This document shows, one piece after another, positions 51,036-61,974 of a stretch of 64,000 bases of DNA. The DNA lies in the NCBI GenBank assembly GCA_030765065.1, contig CM060986.1:79973573-80037572 (forward strand), read 5' to 3'. Within the stretch, counting starts at the first letter, position 1, and each line of letters starts with the position of its first letter. The notes under the pieces were generated by a model. The model searched no databases and had not been told where the DNA came from. It saw only the letters and a list, made by a program, of their open reading frames with translations. Position numbers and translations under genes: made by a program. The stretch is from Deroplatys truncata (taxonomy: Eukaryota > Arthropoda > Insecta > Mantodea > Mantidae).

Positions 51036-51989
51036 ATATTTTACTTTAAAATGTTAATGGATATTCACATGCAGGGGTGCACCAACAGACAGGGGAATCC
51101 ATTGGTCCCCAAAGAGATAAGCTGCAACACTTTCATTGAAATGTAAGGCGTTAATAGGCAAAAATTTTCATTAATTATAATTTCTCAGTATGATTCACCT
51201 GTGATATTTCTTGTTAACCAAGCCCATCTAATGACAGCATACAATTATTGTGGTTAACTAGAATGCTCTGCTGCTGAAAATGTGGCCAAGTGCCATCAGT
51301 GAACAAAGAATGCACAATTCTGCATTCGCCCTATTTTACCAGTCATGTTGTAATTATTACTTAAAATCATGGTAGCTACCATTGTTTATTATGAGCATAG
51401 GTGGTATTTGACTGTGTTTGTTCTTCTAGAGTCATTGTGAAGTTTTGAAAACTTACATGTGATATGTTAGCTGAATAATATTAACACAATTGCTCACAGT
51501 GCAAAAAGCTAAAATTACCAATATGCTAACTAACTAAAGAAAAAACCACAAAGACTGGACGTTGTGTTACAAAAAAATAGAACAGGGGTGCATGTGCAGG
51601 TAATGTGTATGTGCACCTGTAACTGATGTTCTTATTGGACCACTCCCAAGAGAAATTCCTGGGTGTAAACCTGTTAACTTGTGTATTATACATGTGTCAA
51701 ATATGGTTTAATAAATACTCTCATCAAACCAGTAGTTACATCTAAGATACATGTAACTGATGGGTTATAAATATAGGCTTAACTGAGCATAATTTAATAA
51801 TGTAACTTAATCATTATAATTCTTTAATATTAAACTGATTTGTAAATATAAGAAATGTTATAAACATGAATATTTGTTCACATTAGCTTCCCATATATAT
51901 ATATATTTAATATAACTAAAATATTTACTCTTTATACAATTATTTCCACAACTTCTCAGTGATTCTCTTGTTTTGTTATTGAGACTTAC

Positions 51990-52154
51990 CTGAAGACATA
52001 CAAAGGCCACATTAGCTGCATGACATAGGGTTCCATATTTGTCAATGTACACCAGGCCTTTGGGTGTCTTCTTCTGGTAATCAACAGTGAAATCACAAAA
52101 AGCTTGAGCTGCATCCATATATTCAGGTTGTTTGGTCAGTTGTGCAAGCAAGAT
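51990..52154 (-). CDS. GH9 endoglucanase, third-from-last exon
   Basis: Exactly 55 codons, phase 0 at both ends. The acceptor is gttttgcag just above 52154 and the donor is gtaagt at 51989-51984. It continues the GH9 catalytic domain: ILLAQLTKQPEYMDAAQAF, then KKTPKGLVYIDKYGTLCHAA, then NVAFVCLQ. The KTPKGL-x-YID stretch and HAAN-x-AF are diagnostic of arthropod GH9 cellulases. The following loop normally reads WGTLR or WGSLR and lines the substrate cleft; here it is YGTLC, so both the aromatic Trp and the Arg are replaced. The reading frame is intact with no stop or frameshift, so this is not simple pseudogene decay. It joins the next exon as VCLQ-AADAG. Confidence 0.97.
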
Positions 52155-53402
52155 CTGCAAAACATTCATACAACTTTATTCTTCATACTAGCACTTAATG
52201 CATTTTGTTTAGGTGTTAAGAATAAATTAATAATACTACTAATTTAATGAATGGTTGCAAAACTAATATAAATTACTTCCTTGCAAAATGATGTCTTAAT
52301 TTGAGTCAGACTGTATGCACATAGTTCAAGAAGGTAGTTGAACATGTGTGGAAAAATGTTAACGTAAAGTTAATTCTTGCTAAAACCAATAAAGATAGAA
52401 TTTTAATTTCTGTGAACTTATGAACTAGAGATAACATTAAATACTAGAGCAGAGGGAGGAGGTGAAGTAACATTGCTTATGAGGAGAAAATACAAGATAC
52501 AGCTTTGTCGTGAATCTTTACTGGATTATAAACAATATTGCAGTTCCAGTTGCTATAAAATGCAACAGCTTTCTAAGCTTCCCATTTATTGGAGCACCTT
52601 CTTATAGTGGACTTCCCCAAATAAATAATATAGGTATAATATTCAATTTTTCCTACACTCATTGAAAAAGAAATTAAGGTTTAGTTTTAACCAGACATTC
52701 AATTACAAAGCCCGAATTTTGTAAACAAAGATTAGGATATTTTTGGTCCTTAAGTTTAATTTATAGAGGTGTAATTATCTGTCAAGATTTTAGACAATAT
52801 TGTTTATATTGGTTAGGCAAAAGAAATATTTTATGTAAATAAAATATGTCTTTATGCAGTAATTTTAATTTATCAAGGGAGATATTTCAGTGTTTATGCT
52901 GAAGCTCACATTTAAAGTTCTTGTTCTGACCAACTTAACTATGATTTCTCATTATTCTTCTTAGCTGAATAAGTAAATAATGGGGAAGCAGATAAAATAT
53001 TAAAATCAATGTGAACAGTACAATCACCATCAACAAAAACAAAAAGAATGGTAAAGTGGGTTACTCCAAGGCCATCTGTCTGGTATAAAGGAACTGGTTT
53101 CCACAAGTACAATCAAATAAATGCCAAAAGATGTTTGTGATAAGGCTTAGAGATTAACAATAAATATGCACAAAAAATTTTATGTCCCACTTCTGTTCAG
53201 ATTTTCTGAGTAGGTTAGTGTATCTTTCAAACGTAAGCCCATCTAGCTTATAAATTTGGGGTTTTGTGATTCAATAAATAAATTGGGCAAAATATGGTAA
53301 TGTGCTAAATCACCCACAAGTAAAGCATACACGTGATGAAAAAGCAAGTGAATCCATGGAATAGACAGGGATGGAAACCTATCAGCCACTATTAGGAAAA
53401 AC

Positions 53403-53600
53403 TGCGTTTTATTTATGGCACTCTTTGACTGCTGTGGTCCTGAGGGTTCCATTCATTATTGGGCATGAAAGACCAGTCAGTAATTTTGCTCAGAGGTCTC
53501 TTTATCAGGCTTGAGGTTCTTTTACGTGCTGCAAATGTGTGATACGGAATCACTGCCTTAACTTCCTTTCTGAAGGAAAACATGCTAAGGATTTTTAAGC
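53403..53600 (-). mobile_element. SINE-A, 5'-truncated
   Basis: Minus-strand copy from the tail (cgttttatttatggcactct) to ctaaggatttttaagctcg. The tRNA-like head is missing, so truncation occurred at the body start. Confidence 0.85.
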
Positions 53601-54402
53601 TCGAAAAAAGTATTAGTATATACTGTATTGATATTTAACCAGAAATACATGTTTCGAGGTCCTCTGAATAAAAAAACACATTTGTAGAAAAAACAGTCTG
53701 TGTGTGCATCTATTTTTCTGTGAGCAGCATTACTCAATAATGAAAAGTTGAATAAGTACCAAACCCTCATATTTAAGTTCAGTATCTTCCAAGAATGTGA
53801 CATATTTTCAACAAAATTCCCCCAACTCAAGTATCCTTTAGATGGAAAAAATTTTATTTTGAATTCTCTCAAAAATGGCTGTAACAATTTAGTTTAAAAT
53901 ACCCTATATTTAAGACATTAACATCACTTATACAATGCATATCTTGAATTCTACTGGATAGCATATGAAGTCCTTTTCTTTGGAGTGACCTTTGTGTAAT
54001 TTAATTTTGTATAACTATGAACACATAAGAAATGGAGAAAGAAATGTTTAGATAGCTTTAAAACTCACAGCCATTTCCATGGTTTGTTATTGGGTTGAAT
54101 ATTTAAACACCTCAATTTTTTTTCTTCATTATTTTGAAGTTATTCATTTTTTTCAGTTACTTCTCCATTGTAATGGAAGAGTATGGATATCAAAGTCATC
54201 ACATAGCAACCTACTTTTTAAAGATTTGATTATCCTTTCAGTCTTCTGTATTCACTTTGTACCCACAGCAAAATATGCAGTGGGATTATTTCTACATCTG
54301 ATTAACATAGAGTAGATAGAAAAAACAAGTTTTTGTAAATATAGTTTGTAGAACCACATAAAAATAAGCGGTAGTGGCCTAGAGAAAGTCATGTGAATGT
54401 AG

Positions 54403-54922
54403 AAGGGTCCCCGGAACCGAGGCCGAGCACCGCAAATAGAGCGTAACGGCCCAACATGATCTGGGAGGGAGGAATGAAGGGGGGAGACCCGACGGGCACA
54501 AGCACAGACGGAATCCCTAGCGTTTCTAGATTGAACGCATCCGACGACGCCCGGTCCTGCCCACAAGCACCCAACCTCCAGCGTACCCGGGAAGAAGCCC
54601 ACTCGGAGGAGAGACCTGATGGAGCAGTCCCCGCAGCGACGCCAGGGAAGAAACCTTGCAGTGCGCAAGCCACTGTTCAGCTTCAACCTACCGAACACCA
54701 TCACCTGGTTCTACAACCCTGAAACGGATGGCAAGGAAGGTGATGGGCACAGCAAATAAGAGGGAGGAGAGTCGTGGTAGAAGATGGACACCCCAACATT
54801 CGCCTGTCGATCCTGGGAAAGCACGAAAAACCCACGGGCCAGAGTGCACTGTCGCCGGGGATCGAACCCGGGACCTCCTGAATGAGGGCCACAGACGTTG
54901 CCGCCTGAGCAATCTCTCTCGA
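54403..54922 (-). mobile_element. SINE-B inserted in family X
   Basis: On the minus strand: gagattgctcaggcggcaac, tctgtggccctcattcagga, B box cgggttcgatccccgg, then gggtttttcgtgctttccca and the long GC-rich body. Target duplication tcatgtgaatgta at 54390-54402 and 55239-55251. ORFs in many frames across it are composition artefacts. Confidence 0.9.
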
Positions 54923-54929
54923 TCATGTG

Positions 54930-55230
54930 TCGTCCTCCGTGGTGTAGTGGTTACCATGCTAGCCTATAGTCCCGAGGTCGCGGGTTCAAGCCCGGGGGAG
55001 GGCGATGGATTTTTTCGGGCGTAAAAATCCTTAGCATGGCTTCCTTCGGAAGGGAAGTAAAGCTGGTGGTCTCGTGTCGTAGATTTACGGCACGTAAAAT
55101 AACCTCAAGCCTGATAAAGAGGCCTCTGAGCAAAATTACCAATCTTTCACGCCCAATATAGAATGGGGCGCTAAGGACCACAGCAGTTAAAGAGCGTCCA
55201 TAAATAAAACTCAGTTTTATTTTTAATTTT
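54930..55230 (+). mobile_element. SINE-A inserted at the edge of SINE-B
   Basis: Well-preserved copy: tggtgtagtggttaccatgc, gtcgcgggttcaagcccgg, cttagcatggcttccttcgg, acggcacgtaaaataacctc, tail cataaataaaactcagtttt. Perfect 15-bp target duplication tctctcgatcatgtg at 54915-54929 and 55231-55245. Confidence 0.95.
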
Positions 55231-56329
55231 TCTCTCGATCATGTGAATGTAACACATCAGATTTTTTTTTACCAAAATGGTTCAAATAATACTTCTGTTC
55301 CTTCTATTAACTCGAAAGACCAAAATTCCCTCTCGTTAATATGGGAACTGGGGGCGTCAATTAAGGGGGATCCAAGTCAACTGCACCCCAAGTCACTAAA
55401 AATAATTAGGCTATTGATTATTATTACTCTATCAAAAGAATAATTACAGTATACTTTTAATACAAATATTTCACATCTAAGAAATAAAAGATTTTTTAGG
55501 TGTCGTTGTTAGGAATTCACATAAAAATACGGGAAACTCCTCAGCCAATCTTGCTCCCTCATATAGAAACTGAATTAATGATTAGATTGGATTGCATTCT
55601 GTGAGTTCACTAGCAGCCATAAAGACTTGTGAACATAAAACATGTCAAGGAAATGTACAACAATTACACATAAACATAAATATTACACAGAATATAGAAC
55701 GTTTAAAATAAAATAATGACATACTATATACGTGTCAAGGAAATATACAATATAGTTACACATATACATAGATATTACATAGAATACAAAACATTTAAAA
55801 TAAAATAAATACATATTATATATAAAACGAAACAAAGCAGGTGTAATTTTGTTTAAAAACGAATACCTCCTTCATTGAAAACTTATAATTCGCTCCTTCT
55901 TTCAGAAAGTCTGCGCACAGCTGGTTCTTATACATTTCATCACATTATCCTGCTGCCTAAATATATGGTTTTCAAAAGTGAGCTTTGTTGGTATGCTCAA
56001 GATGTCCCGCGGGCGTCATATCCGGCAAACACATAAAACGAAAACGTCTTCGCTAAAATGCAGCTCCGGAAGTTGCAAATAACGTGATCTGTTAAACTTA
56101 TGCAAGATAAAGGAAATGAGGGCTGTTTTTCTCATAAGATGTTTATGTGGAATTTCTATTCTGACCACGTTTCAGTGGGGAGGGATCTAAAGCCTATGCT
56201 TCTCTTTATAAGGCGTGCGCGACATGTAACATTCACAAAAAGTCTAAACGTTGGAGCATGTAAACTTGTATCAGAGACAATGTATAACATTACTTGTACT
56301 TTAGGTTTCAACACTGTGAACTGGCTGCC

Positions 56330-56440
56330 CTTGTGGTCTGGTGATTAACATGCTAGCCTCCAAATAGGGAGGTCACAGATTCGATTCCCGGATGGAGGGT
56401 GGGAAATTTTCTTTAGCCAGGATTATTCGGTACCTTCACT
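56330..56440 (+). mobile_element. Short tRNA-derived SINE head
   Basis: ccttgtggtctggtgattaa then gaggtcacagattcgattcc: A- and B-box-like blocks of a tRNA-derived retroposon, different from SINE-A in the sequence that follows. It is followed by a gata/tata microsatellite (56455-56492). Confidence 0.55.
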
Positions 56441-56639
56441 CAAGTCTTTATGAAAGAGATAGATAAATATATAGATATATAGATAGATAGATTTATTGGT
56501 TTAAAATTATTGAAGTTTTTACACGAGTATTTAGTGCATGGGGCAATGACCGTACATGCATATTTAAGATACAAGGTATGTGACAAAACAAACAACAGAA
56601 AAAGAAAAGAAAACAAAAGCAGCAAGAAAAAGAAAAATA

Positions 56640-57190
56640 GAGATAAATTACCTTTGATTAACTAAACAAATTTGACCTAGCTTCGCGCACTTCACCAAGA
56701 AATTGCCCATGTTTTGCCAGTTCCTCTGGTCAGCCAGTAACTCCCAACATGCCAATCTCTTTCTTGACGGACTTAAGAATATTTCTTTGAGTTTAATTGT
56801 TCGCTGGTTCTCCCACTGAGCGCATTCCGCCAAAATATGTACCCAGTTCTCATCCAAATCACAGAATGGGCAGATTCTCCTGCTAGAATCGTCAGTCATT
56901 TGCTGTGCCCTCCAGCACCCCTCCCCAGTCTAAACCGTGCCATTCTTGATCTTTCCTTTCTTCCTAAGTTAAGTATATATGCCTCTTTACCCCAATTCAA
57001 TTTCATTTCATTTGATAGACTTAGAGAAGGTTTAATTTTATAATCAGATTCTATTTCCTGTTGGTTGATGTCTCTTAGTCTTCTTTTGACACCTTTACAT
57101 ATGTTTTTGTGATTTATTTCAGCTCTTTGACATATTGGTCCCATTCCTATTCTCCTCAAACCCCTTTCCAAATCAGCTGCCCAAATCTTA
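56640..57190 (-). mobile_element. Non-LTR retrotransposon 3' end (zinc knuckle)
   Basis: Two minus-strand frames, 57171-56896 and 56899-56648, read on from one another: RKERSRMARFRLG, then ICPFCDLDENWVHILAEC, a C-x2-C-x7-H-x4-C motif typical of the C-terminus of I/R1-type ORF2 proteins. Only this end survives, and a frame break lies between the two parts. Confidence 0.82.
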
Positions 57191-57234
57191 GGAGACAGAT
57201 TTTCTCAGTTGTTTTTTGGGATTGCATGTCATTT

Positions 57235-57520
57235 TACGACCAGCTTATAGTGTCTAGTTCAAACAGCGAAACATTTAACTATCGCTGTTCCTTTTGTATC
57301 TGTAACTAAATGTGTAATTTAGCTATTTCTGCAACGGTTTATTCGCATTTAAATGTAGTAGACAAAAAAATAAGCTTTAGTAAGAGTAATTTGCATCCGT
57401 TTACTTCACTGTTAACATTGTCCTATCTACTATTTTCATAAAGAGTAATTTGTATACATACTAATAAACGATAGAGAGTAGAGAAGGTCACGTGAAAGTA
57501 TCACATCAGATTTTTTAATT
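57235..57520 (-). repeat. Family X fragment
   Basis: aacatttaactatcgctgtt, tttgtatctgtaactaaatg, aagctttagtaagagtaatt and gtagagaaggtcacgtgaaa: the outer third of family X with an internal duplication-like stretch. Confidence 0.78.
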
Positions 57521-57639
57521 TCTCTACCAACAGAATTGCGTTTGTGCTATCTGCAATAAATTTCATTTTATTTATATCCATTATCTCCAAAACATCGAAG
57601 ATTGGTGCCACGATGTGCCCATCCAGCAACGATAAGTCT

Positions 57640-57800
57640 ACATATGACCCACTTCTGTAGTGAGGGTGTCTGCCTCACATTCAAGAGGTACCGAGTTCGA
57701 ATCTCGGTTAGAGTAATTTACCTCGTAAGCTCCATGCACCCATTTCATTCATTCATCGTCCGATATGTTGTACTCCATTAAAGGGCGTTAAATTACCAAA
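57640..57800 (+). mobile_element. Short tRNA-derived SINE (third type)
   Basis: cttctgtagtgagggtgtct and B box cgagttcgaatctcgg, then gagtaatttacctcgtaagc and gttgtactccattaaagggc, ending in an A-rich tail. It does not share the SINE-A or SINE-B body. Confidence 0.6.
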
Positions 57801-58717
57801 AAACCTTAATATTTAATTCAAATAATTATTTACGCTATGTCAAACAGACTAAAATATATTTAACATGTCGTGAAATGATCACCCTTCAAGACTGGGGCGT
57901 TAAATTTTTTACTCAATGCTAAAATATTATTTTAATCTCTTATACCGCAAATTATTGCTAATTTTGATTTTGGTGTGAACAAAGCTTAATATAATCAAAC
58001 AGCAAAAATTGTTATTTAAACTACTGTAAAGGAAACTTAACAATACCTTATTAATGATACAACATAAGTATATAGGATTACGAAAAATATATGCATAATC
58101 GGGATAATTAAGGGAAGCCAACGGCTTCAGCAGTCAATCGAGGTTCAGTTCCCGTCCTTCATGCATTTAGGAACTTAAAGAGGTTTCCTGCAACGGAACG
58201 AGGAAAGGAATGAACTGTTCCAAGTAACTCCGCCATCTGCAACAGGTTGGCAACCTTGCGCTAATTACACTGAGCTACAATCGCTATCGGCACTTGTACG
58301 CATAAGTGACAGAGAGCCACGATATGAGTGCGTCCGGTGGGAAGAGGAATTAAAGAGTTACGGAACAAGTGGGCGGAGCATCGGAAGTGCAATTAGGAGA
58401 AGAGACCAGCTGCAGTTCTAAGTTACATTTGCTAATGAGGCTGAGGCTGTGGCCTGTAAATGTGGTACTGTTTTCATTGTAAAACTGTACATTCCCAGCA
58501 TCGCCTTGCCGCTCACTCCCCTCGAATCGCATCTCAACAAAACAGTGCCGCCTTCCTCCAAGTGCACACATATGGTGGCCGACTATCACCTACCTCATGC
58601 TTGGCGTTAAAGTGAAACAAATTTGACGAAGAATTTAATAATGAACAAAGAAGCGAATTATAAATAAATTTAGATAATACAAATTAAGCACAGAAGTAAA
58701 CAGAAAACTATTTTTGC
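57801..58717. other. Intronic sequence, no gene
   Basis: A weak tRNA-like block (caatcgaggttcagttcccg at 58135-58154) may be another SINE head. The rest is unrecognised. Confidence 0.5.
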
Positions 58718-58723
58718 ACTTAC

Positions 58724-58886
58724 TTGGACTCCTGCAACTTTCTTGTTGTAGAAGAATTCGTTGGGCCTCTCCTTGAGACGGAATTTCATGTAATGATGTT
58801 CTGCTTCATCGAGATATTGGGGTTCCCCTGTAGCTTTATATAACCACGCAGCTGCCCATGTTAGTTCATCACCATAATCAGTAGAC
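58724..58886 (-). CDS. GH9 endoglucanase, fourth-from-last exon
   Basis: Encodes 54 residues of the alpha/alpha-barrel catalytic domain of a secreted GH9 endo-beta-1,4-glucanase, which hydrolyses internal beta-1,4 bonds of cellulose. It begins with STDYGDELTWAAAWLYKATG, matching the conserved S-x-Y-x-DEL-x-WAAAWLY-x-AT helix of animal GH9 enzymes, and ends KVAGVQ. The acceptor is ...atacag before the exon and the donor is a consensus gtaagt at 58723-58718. The exon opens with one base that completes a codon from an upstream exon not present in the window, and closes in phase 0. The next exon starts in phase 0 with ILLAQL, giving the expected GVQ-ILLAQL join. The polypyrimidine tract of the acceptor is weak. 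The catalytic Asp pair and the signal peptide must lie upstream, beyond 64000. Family assignment is firm; the exact substrate is not known. Confidence 0.96.
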
Positions 58887-60670
58887 CTGTATAAGTATAG
58901 AATGCATTGAAATATTGCAGTTTTAATACATTTATAGTATTATGCACCGGGATGAGGCCAAGGGTTTTGCAGCTAAAATATTAAATTTAGTTACCGCGGC
59001 ATAAACATTGGGGGATGTAGCTGCAGAGGCAAACGAGAGAACCAGGAACTTGCTGCACAAATTTAAAGCATAACATAATACACTTAAATTCTCATTTAAC
59101 ACATGAGCTGTGGTTTATTAAATAATTCACATGGAGCCACTATATTGTTCACAACAGATTACAGGACAAACATTAGATGCTCCACACTCACACGGAAAAC
59201 ACGCATTTTACACACAACCAATGGCCCTGAAGAGACACACAAGACTGACCCACGCTATTGACTAGGAGGTGAGGAGAGAGATGCCGCGTCGGACAAAATT
59301 CAAAACCCAATCAAAATAATTAGTTCAACACTGTCATGCTACAAAGCAATAATGTGTCCGACACGACAATGCACACATATATACGCTACAATAGTGATTG
59401 TATATATTTTCGCATATTTGCAGGATTTACCATTGTTGCCAAGCTGCTTAAGAGATCACTTTTGTTTAATAGAATGGCTTTCTAACAAAACCAGCAACAG
59501 AGCATTACAGTGAGTATAAAATATATTTTATTAGGAGAAATATATTTATTTAAGGAACATAGCTCGTTGATATTTTACAAATTCATTTTTGCTGTTATAT
59601 CATGTCAAAACTCCAAACTGATGGAATAAAAGTTGTAGATTTTCATGGAGGCAATATCTTATTAGTTTCTTTATATCCAGAATATGTCAGCTTATCTAAA
59701 GTTCAATAAGAGAGTGCAAAATTTGAAGCCACCAATGGCACTAAGAGCGTCTGAAGGGAAGATACTGTTTTGAAACTGGTAGCTCTGGACAGAATAGTGT
59801 TGTGATTTTCCATATTGATAGCTATAACATAAAGAATGTTTAATGAAATTCAGAAATTTATGTTTGTCAAGGAATACAGACAGTGCAACAACACCGTCCT
59901 AACTATCTGTCGAGTTGTCGAATAATTCCAAAAGTCTCTGGAACTAATGTATTTGATTGTATTCATACTCTTTAGTCAAAGGTGATGAAACTTAAGAGTC
60001 AGAACTTTTCCTGTCTCGAGACAATTTTTTACATTCAGCATGAGTTTTGCCATATTTGAGAAAAATGCCAATACATGACAGTCGAGATCATTAAGAGATG
60101 ACTACTGATTGCTTGGTCCATGGCCCATCTTATCAAAGCGATGTGAACAACAAAAAGAAAAGGAAATGTTGAGAAATATAGCCTTAATACAAGCGTGGTA
60201 TAGCTAAAGTTATGAAGTAACGAAAATGCCATGTGGTTGTGCAGTAACTGAAAATGCGCACTTCAAAATGCTGTAAATATACTGAAGTGTTAAGTTTATG
60301 GTAATTATCCATTTTAGTAGCCGGAGACCTATTTGTTTAAAGCATTCGTAATACATATGTACTAAACACCCTAATAATGGTTTGGGATGGCGTTTTAGAG
60401 GCAAAAGCTTGGTTTTGGAAATACATTTTAAAAACTTTAAGCATGTTATATTAACCCCACTTGCTTCCTTCATCCCGTTACACAATTTTCATTTCCTTGC
60501 CCTACTCCTAAACCCTCTTTACCACATTCTCGTTTTGCTATTTATAGATTACCCTTGTCTTCCTGAAGCCACTTTGATACCTATCATTTGCAGAGATACG
60601 AAGATCGACATTGATCGATCTACTAGGATTTCGGTCGTTCTGCCATGTACGTTTCTAAGCTTCTAATTGG
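58887..60670 (-). other. 5'-ward GH9 intron, unrecognised sequence
   Basis: Continues past the window end, so the intron is at least 5.1 kb. No further GH9 exon found on the minus strand. Nothing else seen in this part. Confidence 0.6.
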
Positions 60671-60671
60671 A

Positions 60672-61541
60672 TTTTTATTACTTTCTCCATGTAAGTAATA
60701 CGTAGAGAAGGTATTGTATTCCACTAAAAAATTCGATACCAAGATTTCACCTGAAATATAGTTTTGATGACCCCTGAATCCAAAAATAAAAAACCCACTT
60801 TTAGAAAAAGTTCCGCGGTGTGTATGTCTGTGAACAGCATAAGTGAAAAACGAAAAGTCGAATAAACATTAAACTTGGTATTTGGATTCAGTACCTTTCA
60901 AAGATATGACACAAGATTTTCTAGAAAATCCCCCACCCAAAACTACCTTTTATGGAATATTTTTCGAAATTCTGTTTTTCTAAACAATGGCTCTAACCAT
61001 TTTGATTAAAATACCACCTATTAAAAATGTTTACATGACAAATAAAATTGTATATCTTGAAATTTTTGGAAATAGCCTGTGAAGTCCACTTCATTTGAAA
61101 GACATGTTGTATAATTTCGTATAAGTGATAAATGTTAAGCGATAAACGAAAACGTACTAACAAAAAATGTAACCTTTAAAACACAATTTATTTCAAATTA
61201 GTTTTTTGTGGTATAAACCATTTCTGAGATATGCATTATTAAAGTTTCGAATTCATATGTTGAGTCATTTTCTTAGTCCTGTCAACGATTGTTTCTCGCG
61301 ATTGCATGGGAACGTATGGAATTTTAAGGTTAGTGTATAGCGCCCAGTTCTTTAACATTTGACTATGGCTGTTCCCTTTGTATCTATAACGAAATGTGTA
61401 ATGTAGCTATACTGCAAAGGTTTATTTGGATTTAAAATGTAGTAGATAGAAAAATAAGCTTTAGTAAGAATAGTTTATATACCCACTAATAAACGATAGA
61501 GGGCAGAGAAAGTCATGCGAATGTAGCACATCAGATTTTAT
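60672..61541 (-). repeat. Family X repeat, full length
   Basis: Inner end ttactttctccatgtaag, then gtattccactaaaaaattcg, ctgtgaacagcataagtg, cagtacctttcaaagatatg, gtatatcttgaaatt, catttctgagatatgc, and outer end gagaaagtcatgcgaatgta. Confidence 0.88.
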
Positions 61542-61545
61542 TCAT

Positions 61546-61972
61546 ACATGTGGTTGAATTCTGTGTTTGGTATAAACTGCATAGCTTTTTAAGGAAATCA
61601 CTAAAAGGTAAATTAAGTCATTTTGTGTGATTATTCTATGAACAAAAATTATTTTCTTGGAAATAATAATAGTTTATAAAACAGACAGAAGATGCGCACG
61701 CAATATAAAAATGAAAGAACAGCCACATATTAGGTTTCATGCTGATCGTTTCAAGTAAAACTAAGTTGTTTGTGTGGAACACACTATTTTCTTTGGTGTT
61801 CTAAGTAGTAAACGAAACGTTGAAATAACTCTAATGAAACAAGGAACGCCAGAAAATAATCGAAAAAGAATCCATAACAGTATGACGTTATTAAATTGGA
61901 ATGATTGTCATCTGTTGGTATTTTTTAGTTCTTTCTGCTTGTCTAACAAGACAAAAACACGCAGTTATCTCA
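61546..61972. other. Intronic sequence, no gene
   Basis: Spacer between family X and Tc1; nothing seen. Confidence 0.6.
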
Positions 61973-61974
61973 TA

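Larger units (their letters stand above)
47993..51989 (-). other. GH9 intron, 4.0 kb
   Basis: Bounded by gtaagt and ttgcttcag. The part nearest the penultimate exon (47993-50030) shows no recognisable element. The rest carries a family X copy split by a SINE-A (50035-51035). 51041-51985 is plain AT-rich sequence. Confidence 0.93.
53603..55268 (-). repeat. Family X repeat carrying nested SINEs
   Basis: Family X sequence at 53603-54402 (agaaatacatgtttcgaggt, taagttcagtatcttcc, gagaaagtcatgtgaatgta) and its outer tip at 55239-55268 (acacatcagattttttt), with two SINEs between. Confidence 0.85.
52155..58723 (-). other. GH9 intron, 6.6 kb
   Basis: Bounded by gtaagt and gttttgcag. It holds a truncated SINE-A, the triple-nested family X / SINE-B / SINE-A cluster, a retrotransposon 3' end, a partial family X copy and short tRNA-derived heads. 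52155-53400, 55270-56330 and 57810-58080 show nothing I can name. Confidence 0.93.

Noticed and set aside
54931..55004. Functional tRNA gene
   Set aside because: A and B boxes are present, but the stems do not pair as a cloverleaf and the sequence runs into a SINE body; same for 23559, 57650 and 62436.
54252..55024. Cluster of long ORFs on both strands
   Set aside because: All are by-products of the GC-rich SINE-B and SINE-A bodies.
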